Shown: positions 40,573-48,723 of the stretch, one piece after another | Position numbering within the stretch: the first letter of the stretch is position 1 | How the letters are laid out: each line of letters starts with the position of its first letter | DNA from: Proteiniborus sp. DW1 | Lineage (GTDB): Bacteria; Bacillota; Clostridia; Tissierellales; Proteiniboraceae | DNA: 64,000 nucleotides | Reading direction: 5' to 3' | Assembly (NCBI RefSeq): GCF_900095305.1 | Contig: NZ_FMDO01000044.1 | Span: forward strand, 62,001 to 126,000 | Made by a program: the position numbers and the translations under genes | Notes under the pieces: generated by a model | Told to the model about the DNA's origin: nothing | Databases searched by the model: none | The model's input: the letters and a program-made list of their open reading frames with translations, nothing else

Positions 40573-41384
40573 TATAATTCACCTCCAAGTTCAGCAAATG
40601 CTTTTTGTGCTTGTTCTGCATTTGGTGCAGTTCCATGCCAATTAGCTTGATTTTCCATAAATGAAACACCTTTACCTTTAACTGTTTTAGCTATAATCAA
40701 AGTTGGTTTGTCTTTTATAGCTTTACTCTTTTCTAACGCATCAAATATTTGATTAAAATCATGTCCATCTATCTCTAATACATTCCATCCAAAAGCTTCA
40801 AATTTCTTATTTACTGGCTCTACGTTCATTACATCTTCATTATGTCCATCAATTTGTAATCCATTATGATCCATGAATACAGTAAGATTATCCAGCTTAT
40901 AATGTGTAGCAAACATTGCAGCCTCCCAAATAATCCCTTCCTGAATCTCACCATCACCTACTAGAGCATATACCCTGTAGTCTTTATTATCAAGCTTAGC
41001 TGATAATGCCATACCATTGGCTACTGCAAGTCCTTGACCTAGGGAACCAGTGGACATATCTACTCCTGGAGTACCTTTCATGTCTGGATGCCCTTGTAGC
41101 ATTGAATTGATTTTTCTAAATTTCATTAGCTCTTCTTTTGGGAAAAAGCCTCTTTCTGAAAGTGTTGCATATAGAACAGGAGTTGCATGTCCCTTTGATA
41201 ATACAAACCTGTCCCTGTCTTCCCACTTGGGATTACTTGGGTCTATCCTCATTTCTTTAAAATAAAGTGCTGTTAGTATTTCACATGCAGATAATGATCC
41301 TCCAGGATGTCCTGACTTAGCTTCATGTGTCATCATAATAATGTCTTTTCTTAAGGTATTTGCTATTTGTTTATAATCTTTCAC
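40572..41384 (-). CDS. Transketolase, N-terminal subunit
   Basis: The 270-residue subunit binds thiamine diphosphate: AKSGHPGGSLSACEILTALY, the GDGEIQEGIIWEAAMFA metal/ThDP motif and NGLQIDGHN are present. Split transketolases of this kind are common in Clostridia and archaea. The start is a GTG at 41384 behind AGGAGG. It is probably co-transcribed with the YitT gene 10 bases upstream, although a functional link is not evident. Confidence 0.95.
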   Translation of the reverse strand: MKDYKQIANTLRKDIIMMTHEAKSGHPGGSLSACEILTALYFKEMRIDPSNPKWEDRDRFVLSKGHATPVLYATLSERGFFPKEELMKFRKINSMLQGHPDMKGTPGVDMSTGSLGQGLAVANGMALSAKLDNKDYRVYALVGDGEIQEGIIWEAAMFATHYKLDNLTVFMDHNGLQIDGHNEDVMNVEPVNKKFEAFGWNVLEIDGHDFNQIFDALEKSKAIKDKPTLIIAKTVKGKGVSFMENQANWHGTAPNAEQAQKAFAELGGEL

Positions 41385-41394
41385 GTTTATCCTC

Positions 41395-42264
41395 CTATTC
41401 TTTTTCTATTTCTTTAAATCCCTCTCCTAATACTTCATGCATATCTGTAATCATTATGAAAGCTCTTTTATCAATAGAGCTTATTATCTCTTTTACTTTT
41501 ATCATCTGTGCTCTATTTACAACACATAATAGAACATCCTTATCTAGCCCTGAATAGAATCCTTTACCCTTTAATATAGTAACCCCTCTATCAAGCTCCT
41601 CTAATATAGTTTTTCCGATTTTCTCTGGCTCATTAGATATAATGAAGAAAGCTTTCTCATACCCAATACCATCAAGTAATATATCTGTTACTCTTACTAA
41701 TATGTATAAGGCAATAACTGAGTATAACGCTGTGTCTATTCTTTTATTTAAGATACTTGAGCTAGAAACAACTATTAAGTCAATTATCATCATATGTGTT
41801 GCTGTGCTAAGACTCGGAAATAATCTATTCAATATTGCTCCTGCTAAGTCTGTTCCTCCTGTTGTCCCACCTGATTTAAAGACTATACCTAGTCCTATTC
41901 CCATTATGACTCCTCCAAAAACAGAAGATAGAAGCAAGTCTTGAGTAGCACCGATGTCTGGTACAATCATTATGAAAAAAGAAAGTATAAAGGTTCCAAA
42001 TAATGTTTTAGCACCAAAGGATTTACCTAGTATTATAACTCCAGCAATAAATAGTGGTATATTTACAATAAGATTTGTTGCCCAAACCGTAATAAATCCA
42101 TTAGTTAGCTTTTGTATAACTATTCCAAGACCTGTTACTCCTCCAGGTGCAATAGTGTTAGGCTCTAGAAAAATATTAATTGCAATTGCCATTATAAAAG
42201 TTCCTAAAGTAACTCCTGCATACTCTAAGAAATGTCTATACCAGTATTTTTTTATCTTGTTCAA
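41395..42264 (-). CDS. YitT family membrane protein (DUF2179)
   Basis: A 289-residue protein with five to six transmembrane helices in residues 10-200. GVTGLGIVIQK and FKSGGTTGGTDLAGAILNRLFP are family motifs. A soluble C-terminal DUF2179 domain follows (about 215-285: RGVTILKGKGFYSGLDKDVLLCVVNRAQ). The transported substrate, if any, is unknown. The start is a TTG behind AGGAGG. The gene directly precedes the transketolase pair and is likely in the same transcript. Confidence 0.9.
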   Translation of the reverse strand: MNKIKKYWYRHFLEYAGVTLGTFIMAIAINIFLEPNTIAPGGVTGLGIVIQKLTNGFITVWATNLIVNIPLFIAGVIILGKSFGAKTLFGTFILSFFIMIVPDIGATQDLLLSSVFGGVIMGIGLGIVFKSGGTTGGTDLAGAILNRLFPSLSTATHMMIIDLIVVSSSSILNKRIDTALYSVIALYILVRVTDILLDGIGYEKAFFIISNEPEKIGKTILEELDRGVTILKGKGFYSGLDKDVLLCVVNRAQMIKVKEIISSIDKRAFIMITDMHEVLGEGFKEIEKE

Positions 42265-42433
42265 TTAATTTCCTCCTTATAATGCCTAAAAATAATATGT
42301 ATTTTTTAATAGTGGGGCCTCCGTTAATAGTTCCATAAGGCTAATACTGCCTAGCTCAGATTACAATAAGTTAAGTATTGTCAGTACTCACTACTACTTC
42401 ACACATGCACAGACTGATATTCAGCAGTCCTCA

Positions 42434-43195
42434 CTACTTAACGACTTCATCCTTAGAGAAAAGTACTATTAACACAAACAACGGTAGTACCATTTGTCTT
42501 TTTATTCTTTTTGGGTCTTTCATAAGTCTATAAAACCACTCAAGACCTAATCTTTGATAAATCTCTGGTGCTCTTTTTACTGCACCTGCTAAAACATCTA
42601 TAGTTCCTCCATTTCCTATGATAACCTTACAATTTAATCTATCCTTATTCTCATGTATCCACTTTTCTTGCTTTGGTGCACCAAAGCCTACGAAAATAAT
42701 ATCCGGTTTGGATTCATTTATTTTATTCAATACCTGAATTTCTTCCTCATGTTCTTTATACCCTATATGGGTTCCCTTAAAGTACCCATGATGACTTCCT
42801 ACAATGTTAATATTAGGATATTGCTTTTTTATATTTTCCACTGCCCTATCTGCTATGCCTGGCTTTCCTCCAACAAGAAATAGGCTACAGCTCTTGTCGT
42901 TTGCTATCTCTAATATTTTCATTGATAAATCAAATCCAGTAACTCTTTCAGGAAGAGGTCTTTTTTTAATTTTTGATGCATATACTAATCCTATCCCATC
43001 TGGAATGACTAAATCTCCGCTATTTACTATATTTTTTAAATCTGGATTCTTTCTTGTTTCCATTACTACTTCAGTATTAGGCGTATATATTGTATTTATT
43101 TTGTTGCTATTTAAAAAAGATTTTACCCTATCCACTGCATCCTTCAATGTGAGTTTGTCAATATTTACTCCTAATATGCTAATTTTTTCTCTCAT
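42434..43195 (-). CDS. WecG/TagA/CpsF family glycosyltransferase
   Basis: This 253-residue cytoplasmic enzyme is of the GT26 family, which adds a sugar such as N-acetylmannosamine to a lipid-linked GlcNAc, an early step of wall teichoic acid or surface polysaccharide synthesis. The motifs TPNTEVVM, IPDGIGLVYASK, FVGFGAPKQEKWI, NGGTIDVLAGAVKRAPEIYQ and GLEWFYRLMKDPKR are all present. It is the most downstream gene of the surface polymer locus that runs from 48.5 to 42.4 kb. Confidence 0.93.
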   Translation of the reverse strand: MREKISILGVNIDKLTLKDAVDRVKSFLNSNKINTIYTPNTEVVMETRKNPDLKNIVNSGDLVIPDGIGLVYASKIKKRPLPERVTGFDLSMKILEIANDKSCSLFLVGGKPGIADRAVENIKKQYPNINIVGSHHGYFKGTHIGYKEHEEEIQVLNKINESKPDIIFVGFGAPKQEKWIHENKDRLNCKVIIGNGGTIDVLAGAVKRAPEIYQRLGLEWFYRLMKDPKRIKRQMVLPLFVLIVLFSKDEVVK

Positions 43196-43319
43196 ATTTT
43201 CACCTGTTTCTTATTTTAATCAAAATAAAAATTTCTATCGAAACAATTAAATAAAGGAAACTATTATTAAAACCCATTACTTGAAATACTTTAAACACAA
43301 GCTCAAAAGTAAAACTTTC

Positions 43320-44408
43320 CTATTCGCTATAAAGCAATTCTACCGCCATATTTGCAGTTTTTCTCGCCTTCTCTTCAAGAAGTGGTTTTTTACTAATTAA
43401 AACTTTTTTATAGCTTTCTCTATTATGATATACTTTATCAATGCTCAAACATAGGTTAATGGAATCTAACTCTCCAATATCTCCTACACTTTCTTGATTT
43501 ACTAAATCAATAAAACCTTTAACTTTAGGATCATATTCAATTGCTACCATAGGAACGTTTTCGATAGCAGCAAATATCAAAGAATGAAGTCTAATTCCTA
43601 CAAGCATTGTCATTTTACTAATGATTCCTAATATCTCTTCAGGCTTATAGTAGTCCTCTATTATAAAAGGCTTTGTTTTACACATTTCTTTTACTTCAAT
43701 TGAAAAATCCAAATCGTCAGGATATTTCATTGGAATTAGCACAACATTCGCACCAAGTTCAGATATATGATCTATTGCACTAGCAATTGTTTCTTTAATC
43801 TTTTTATCATCTTTCCACCTTCTTATAGAAACCCCAACTAATTCCTTATCAGCTGGAATTTTTTCAATTGAAAAAATCTCATCTAGCCTGTTCGAGTCAC
43901 AAGACTTCATAGTAAACGTAGGATCTGCAGTAACTTCAACATTATCAATTATTCCTAGATTATATAATTCTTCTCTAGATATATCATCTCTAAGTGTTAT
44001 AAGATCCACTTTGCTAACTAGACTTTTTATTAGTAGTTTATTAAATTTCTTATTAACAGGACCATATCCATTTCCATAAAACATGACTTTTTTGCCAAAG
44101 AGCTTTGCCATAAAAATAAGCCCTAAATAAAATATTAGAGACCTGCTGCTGGTTACATCCTGTAGTAGTGATCCTCCTCCACTTATAAGTAAATCACAGT
44201 TCTTAATTGCAGATACTATTTCAAAAATCTTAGATCTACTTATTACACCAACCTTATGTGTAGTCTTCGTATATTTCGCATTATAGGTTAATACTGATAT
44301 ATTAACATCTGACCTTATCTTCTTTATGCTATTTATAATAGATTCAAGCATTGCATCATCGCCAGCATTCTTAAATCCATAATATCCAAAAATAAAGACA
44401 CGCTTCAT
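43320..44408 (-). CDS. csaB: Polysaccharide pyruvyl transferase CsaB
   Basis: CsaB adds a pyruvate ketal to the secondary cell wall polymer. In Gram-positives with SLH-domain proteins this ketal is the anchor for the S-layer. The 362-residue protein has the family N-terminus FIFGYYGFKNAGDDAMLESI, the middle ISGGGSLLQDVTSSRSLIFYLG and a C-terminal GIRLHSLIFAAIENVPMVAIEYDPKV, all typical of CsaB. It lies between a GT26 and a DUF4330 gene. No SLH protein is in this window, so its S-layer role is inferred from family knowledge. Confidence 0.92.
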   Translation of the reverse strand: MKRVFIFGYYGFKNAGDDAMLESIINSIKKIRSDVNISVLTYNAKYTKTTHKVGVISRSKIFEIVSAIKNCDLLISGGGSLLQDVTSSRSLIFYLGLIFMAKLFGKKVMFYGNGYGPVNKKFNKLLIKSLVSKVDLITLRDDISREELYNLGIIDNVEVTADPTFTMKSCDSNRLDEIFSIEKIPADKELVGVSIRRWKDDKKIKETIASAIDHISELGANVVLIPMKYPDDLDFSIEVKEMCKTKPFIIEDYYKPEEILGIISKMTMLVGIRLHSLIFAAIENVPMVAIEYDPKVKGFIDLVNQESVGDIGELDSINLCLSIDKVYHNRESYKKVLISKKPLLEEKARKTANMAVELLYSE

Positions 44409-44447
44409 GCAATTCTTCCTTTCCAGGAACTACTAAGAATTAGAGTA

Positions 44448-44945
44448 TTAATTATATTCAATACCATAAATTATTGCCTCTAATCTGTTCATCCTACTTT
44501 GAATTTGTGAAGTTTTTCCTATCTTAATTTCTTCATTAGCCACCTTTATATCATAATCCGTAACTTGTCCTTTCCCTTTGATAGTCAAATACATATCGAA
44601 TCTATCAGGTATCTCACTATAAACTACTTTCCCTTTTTCATCAGTAGTCATTATAGAGGAAGGCTGTATATCTATATTTGTTACCTCACCAATCACATTA
44701 TTAGTTGTTACATCTCTAAAAACATCCCCAATCTTAACACCTTTTATGGAAACATCCTTAACTCCTTTTACATAATAAAGAATTTCGACTTCTTGAAAAC
44801 CATCTGAATTCAACTCTTTTGGAAATACATCATCTCTTTCTATAAACACAAATCTTCCTAATACTATTATAAATGCTAGTACAATAAACAAGTCAATATA
44901 ATTAATTAATCCAAAGATTCTTCCTTTATCATCTATTATTTTCAT
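44448..44945 (-). CDS. DUF4330 family membrane protein, copy 1
   Basis: The 165-residue protein has one N-terminal transmembrane segment (residues 17-33) just after the family start IDDKGRIFGLINYIDLFIVL. An extracytoplasmic beta-rich domain of about 120 residues follows. It is clearly homologous to the gene at 47982 (shared DKGxIxGLINxxDLxI start and a common EIPDxxDxxxxI segment). The molecular role of DUF4330 is unknown. Its place between csaB and a glycosyltransferase suggests a part in polymer export or assembly. It is two bases from the next gene. Confidence 0.8.
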   Translation of the reverse strand: MKIIDDKGRIFGLINYIDLFIVLAFIIVLGRFVFIERDDVFPKELNSDGFQEVEILYYVKGVKDVSIKGVKIGDVFRDVTTNNVIGEVTNIDIQPSSIMTTDEKGKVVYSEIPDRFDMYLTIKGKGQVTDYDIKVANEEIKIGKTSQIQSRMNRLEAIIYGIEYN

Positions 44946-44946
44946 T

Positions 44947-46074
44947 CTACTTCCTCCTATTTATAAGTTTCTTATAAATCTCTATGGTTTCATCAGTCAT
45001 TGAATCAATGGAGAAATACTCTTTGACAACTTCTCTACCTAGTTTCCCTAACTTCGCTCTTCTAATAGCATTATCTTTACCAATAATTTTTTCAATTTCA
45101 TTTGCGATTTTATCCGTAGTAATCTCTTCCTTCACAGTTCTACCTGTGAAGTTATTTTGCATTGCAACAGATAAGTTTTCATCAGTCAAAAGTCCCATAT
45201 ATCCCTCTCCACCTACTAAAACAACTGCCTTTTCGCATGACATAGCTTCTAGTGCTGATCTAGAAACTGCTACCACAACATCTCCAAAAGCCAGTATTTC
45301 AGGGATATCTGTTCTCTTACCTAATACATGAATGAATTTTTCCCCATACTCCGAATTAATTTTATGGGAGTAGTTTTCAATCCTTGAAAAATCGTCTCCA
45401 TCGCCTACTACTATTAGGTCAATGAGCACTCCCTGTTTTCTTATTTTATATATTGCATCACTGACCATCCTCGCTACGTCAGCCAATGTTCCTGATAACC
45501 TGCTTATATATACTACCTTATTGCTTTCTACAGAAATAGGAACCTCTTGTTGTAGCCTAGATGTATCAATATTGGAGTTAAATCTCTCAGTATCAATTCC
45601 ATTATTTATAACTGTAATCCTATCTTCCTTTACACCAAAGTTTTTAATTAAATGTTCTTTTATATCCTCACTTACAGAGATGGTGACTTCTCCCCAAAAA
45701 GATATAAGCCTATATTTAATACTATCATCAAATTTAGCATGCGCCGTTGTCATGAATGGTGTATGAGTGACTATTGAAATAATTTTACTAATAAACGCAG
45801 GAATCCTTCCATGAGCATGAATCAAATCAATATTTTCACTTTTTACAACATCTCTCATTATCTTAAGTGAATTGATAGTTGCTTTTAACCCTTTTTTATC
45901 TAATTCTGCCTTATAATGAGGAATTTGCTCTGATATGATCTCTTGTTCATAAACTCCCCCTGAAGAAATCACTACTGGATAGTGTCCCTTTCTCTTAAGT
46001 TTTCTTGCTAGATTTACAACATGTGTTTCTGCTCCACCAATATCTAATCCCATAGCAACTAGTAAAATATTCAT
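44947..46074 (-). CDS. Family 4 glycosyltransferase
   Basis: A 375-residue GT-B enzyme. The N-terminal half has the acceptor-site motif MGLDIGGAETHVVNLARKL, the middle VINNGIDTERF, and the C-terminal half the nucleotide-sugar site DVVVAVSRSALEAMSCEKAVV with Glu in the EX7E-like position. It transfers an unknown sugar in the cytoplasm to a lipid-linked intermediate. I prefer the ATG at 46074, nine bases from AAAGG. An alternative ATG at 46083 overlaps the stop of the ligase gene. Confidence 0.9.
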   Translation of the reverse strand: MNILLVAMGLDIGGAETHVVNLARKLKRKGHYPVVISSGGVYEQEIISEQIPHYKAELDKKGLKATINSLKIMRDVVKSENIDLIHAHGRIPAFISKIISIVTHTPFMTTAHAKFDDSIKYRLISFWGEVTISVSEDIKEHLIKNFGVKEDRITVINNGIDTERFNSNIDTSRLQQEVPISVESNKVVYISRLSGTLADVARMVSDAIYKIRKQGVLIDLIVVGDGDDFSRIENYSHKINSEYGEKFIHVLGKRTDIPEILAFGDVVVAVSRSALEAMSCEKAVVLVGGEGYMGLLTDENLSVAMQNNFTGRTVKEEITTDKIANEIEKIIGKDNAIRRAKLGKLGREVVKEYFSIDSMTDETIEIYKKLINRRK

Positions 46075-46079
46075 AAAAA

Positions 46080-47423
46080 TCATCCTTTATTAATTATTCT
46101 AATACGTTCTTCTCCATATAGCTGCAAATAATTTACTAATATCCCAAAAATCAACCAGAAAACTAATATTATCTTGGGATTAAAAAATATATGTTCAGCA
46201 AGACCATGCACTAGGATTCCAGAAATAGAAGCTATATATGCTGCTACAAATAATCTGTAATATTTTTGTCCACTATTTAGTACAACCCCCACTGCAGTCT
46301 TAAAGGATATTAAAATCAGAGCAATAAAAACTAGTAGCCCCGGAATTCCCATCTCTATAGCAATCTGCAAATATGTGTTGTGAGTATGATATGGAGCCAT
46401 ATTTGTTATATATAAATGAGAAACTTGTTGGAATGGTATATATCCTATTCCGATACCTGAAAGCCAAAAATCCTTTATTATATCCATAGACTTTATCCAC
46501 AGATTAAATCTATAAAGATTCGAACTGTCTTGTAGACTCCCAATTGTCTGTATACGTTGCAATATTGATGCTGGTAATACAAATAATCCTGCTATTCCTA
46601 AAGGAATAAGCCCTAAAAGAGCCTTCCAGTTTATAAGCATAAGGAACAGAACAATTCCAAATGCCATACCTAGCCAACTTCCTCTAGAATAGGTAAGTCC
46701 TATAGTAATTAAAATAATAATTGAAGTAAAAGCAAATATCATTTTTCTAATAAAGTCTCTGTTATATAAAAATAATCCTAAGGAAATCGGAAATATCATA
46801 ATTAAATATTCAGCTAATAGATTTGGATTCTCAAAAGTTGCATAGACTCTTGTTTTAATATCTGGATTTTGTGATACGTCTAGCCAACCACTTTCCATAG
46901 GTACTCCATTAAAAAATTGGTAAATACCATAAGCTGCTATCACTGTTGCTGTTAGGACAAGCACAATATTTAAATCGTGAAGATCTTTTTTTGTTTTACT
47001 ACTGTGTAGGAAAACGAATAATATACCGAGTCCTACAAAATGTATCGCAAAATCTCTGAAGCTTCCCCTCGGATTTATTGAAAGCAGTGTACTTATGGTA
47101 ATTATAATCCCAAGCAATAATATGCTCAAATTAACTTTAGAATAGTTATATTTAAAAGTCCCATCTTTTATAAAATTCACACCATAGATACCAATTACTA
47201 ATATTCCTAGATACATTATATGGATATCTTGTAAAAATGGTAAACCTACTACATACAACAAAATGGCATAAAAAGGTTTTTTAAACATCAATGCAATGAT
47301 AATTATTCCTATACCTAGTCCTACAGTGTTAACAGCACCTATAAAAATCATAGCTAAGGCAACTAATACCCCTAACACTAAAGGAAACCATTTATTTTCG
47401 GTTAAAGTGAGGATATTTTTCAC
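46080..47423 (-). CDS. O-antigen ligase/Wzy-like membrane protein
   Basis: The 447-residue protein has about eleven hydrophobic helices and the Wzy_C/WaaL domain in about 200-360, with TYSRGSWLGMAFGIVLFLML and the large outer loop ending in APYHTHNTYLQIAIEMGIPG (conserved His). Members join or polymerise lipid-linked glycans outside the membrane. In this locus it would polymerise the secondary wall polymer or transfer it to the wall. The start is a GTG behind GAGGAG. Confidence 0.88.
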   Translation of the reverse strand: MKNILTLTENKWFPLVLGVLVALAMIFIGAVNTVGLGIGIIIIALMFKKPFYAILLYVVGLPFLQDIHIMYLGILVIGIYGVNFIKDGTFKYNYSKVNLSILLLGIIITISTLLSINPRGSFRDFAIHFVGLGILFVFLHSSKTKKDLHDLNIVLVLTATVIAAYGIYQFFNGVPMESGWLDVSQNPDIKTRVYATFENPNLLAEYLIMIFPISLGLFLYNRDFIRKMIFAFTSIIILITIGLTYSRGSWLGMAFGIVLFLMLINWKALLGLIPLGIAGLFVLPASILQRIQTIGSLQDSSNLYRFNLWIKSMDIIKDFWLSGIGIGYIPFQQVSHLYITNMAPYHTHNTYLQIAIEMGIPGLLVFIALILISFKTAVGVVLNSGQKYYRLFVAAYIASISGILVHGLAEHIFFNPKIILVFWLIFGILVNYLQLYGEERIRIINKG

Positions 47424-47428
47424 TCAAA

Positions 47429-47968
47429 TCACTCCTCAAAATTGAATTCAAATATTTTAGCAATTGATTTTCTAATAAAACTCTCTTTAAAAGCAGTTAA
47501 GATGTCCGTACAGCTATTTAAAATAAATAGAGCAATAACTACAAATGTGAAAATAATCTTATTATAGGTAAAAGTTCCGACAACAATAGAATATATATCA
47601 AATACTAAAGTTGCACTGATTATAACATTCATCACAAAAGAACTCTTACTCTCTTTTATAACCTTGCAAACGGAACTAAACAAGCTAATGATAATACTCC
47701 CTTTTAATCCCCTAGATACAAAAGAATTAACGACTTTAACTATCCAATTGATAATTTTCTCAAAAGTCTGAATGATAAAGCTACTTTTTTTAGGAGTAAA
47801 ATTATTAGCATTCTTAACCAACATTTTATAGATAAAGCTCTCGCTGAAAGCTATTTTTACATTAAGCAAAATAATATTAACTACTTTTTTAGTCACGCTA
47901 TAATTATAGTACTCAATCAACCCATTAATAAACTTCATAATAAATCTATATACTAAGCTATGTTTCAT
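47429..47968 (-). CDS. Membrane protein of unknown function in the polymer locus
   Basis: The 179-residue product has a basic, amphipathic N-terminal half (residues 1-90) and two hydrophobic segments near 118-135 and 138-158. I recognise no family with confidence. It is five bases from the ligase-like gene and overlaps nothing important upstream. I chose the ATG at 47968 behind GGAG, since the GTG at 47989 has no ribosome site. Its place between DUF4330 and the ligase suggests an accessory part in polymer assembly. Confidence 0.6.
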   Translation of the reverse strand: MKHSLVYRFIMKFINGLIEYYNYSVTKKVVNIILLNVKIAFSESFIYKMLVKNANNFTPKKSSFIIQTFEKIINWIVKVVNSFVSRGLKGSIIISLFSSVCKVIKESKSSFVMNVIISATLVFDIYSIVVGTFTYNKIIFTFVVIALFILNSCTDILTAFKESFIRKSIAKIFEFNFEE

Positions 47969-47981
47969 AGACCCACTCCAT

Positions 47982-48467
47982 CTATTCACTAATATTTACT
48001 ATTTTTGAATCAAATACATACAATGACGATTTTAACCTTATTTCAGAGCCAATAAAAACTGAGTTGTTCCCTAATAATACCCCATTGTCAGTAAATGTTC
48101 CTCTTGCAATTATGTCTATAACCACATCATATGAATCCGGTATTTCTAGAAACTCTACTTTCCCGTCTTTACCAATTACCATTTCTTCATGCGGTGTTAT
48201 TTTTTTATCTATAACCCTTCCAAAGTCAGTTCCTCTAACTGAATCCTTCAAAAGATCATCTTTTTTAATTGCATTTGCTAGACCATCACTTATGCCCTCA
48301 ACCTTAATACTCATCTTTATTTCTTGGATGCCTTCTTCTGAAATCTTTCCTAATTTCCCAAACTTTAGTATACCACCTACTATAAAAACTATAATTGTAG
48401 CAATAATTAACAAATCCACTACATTAATTAACCCCAAAATCTTACCTTTCTTATCTATAAAAGCCAT
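47982..48467 (-). CDS. DUF4330 family membrane protein, copy 2
   Basis: The 161-residue paralogue of the gene at 44448 has the same plan: FIDKKGKILGLINVVDLLII with the membrane anchor in about 14-34, then a beta-rich outer domain (KVEGISDGLANAI, GRVIDKKITPH, LEIPDSYDVVIDI). It is the first gene of the cluster, with GGGAGGAG before its ATG. Two DUF4330 genes bracketing a ligase-like and a GT4 gene suggest two similar subunits of one envelope complex. Confidence 0.8.
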   Translation of the reverse strand: MAFIDKKGKILGLINVVDLLIIATIIVFIVGGILKFGKLGKISEEGIQEIKMSIKVEGISDGLANAIKKDDLLKDSVRGTDFGRVIDKKITPHEEMVIGKDGKVEFLEIPDSYDVVIDIIARGTFTDNGVLLGNNSVFIGSEIRLKSSLYVFDSKIVNISE

Positions 48468-48601
48468 GATAGATTTACTCCTCCCTTATCTCCATAAGTA
48501 TAATTATTTTCTTATGACAGTTATCTGCAATTTAACATCTATTAATTATATCATATTATCCTATTATTATTAAGATTAAATTAAATTAATAATACAGCAA
48601 A

Positions 48602-48646
48602 AAGTACCCCTATAAGTTAAATTTGTTGCCTAACTCAGGGGTACTT
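48602..48646 (-). terminator. Terminator of the phosphodiester glycosidase gene
   Basis: On the minus strand AAGTACCCCT and AGGGGTACTT form a perfect 10-bp stem with a smaller AGTTA/TAACT pairing inside. TTTTTGC follows. It separates the glycosidase gene from the DUF4330-led operon. Confidence 0.85.
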
Positions 48647-48723
48647 AAGGAAGGTTTCTTATATTGCAATTTTTCCTTAGTAAGCTGAAGCCATCTTATA
48701 CATAAAGCCCTATCAATACTATC

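Noticed and set aside
46300-46500. Small minus-strand frame in the ligase-like gene
   Set aside because: It is a shadow in another frame of the ligase-like membrane protein.
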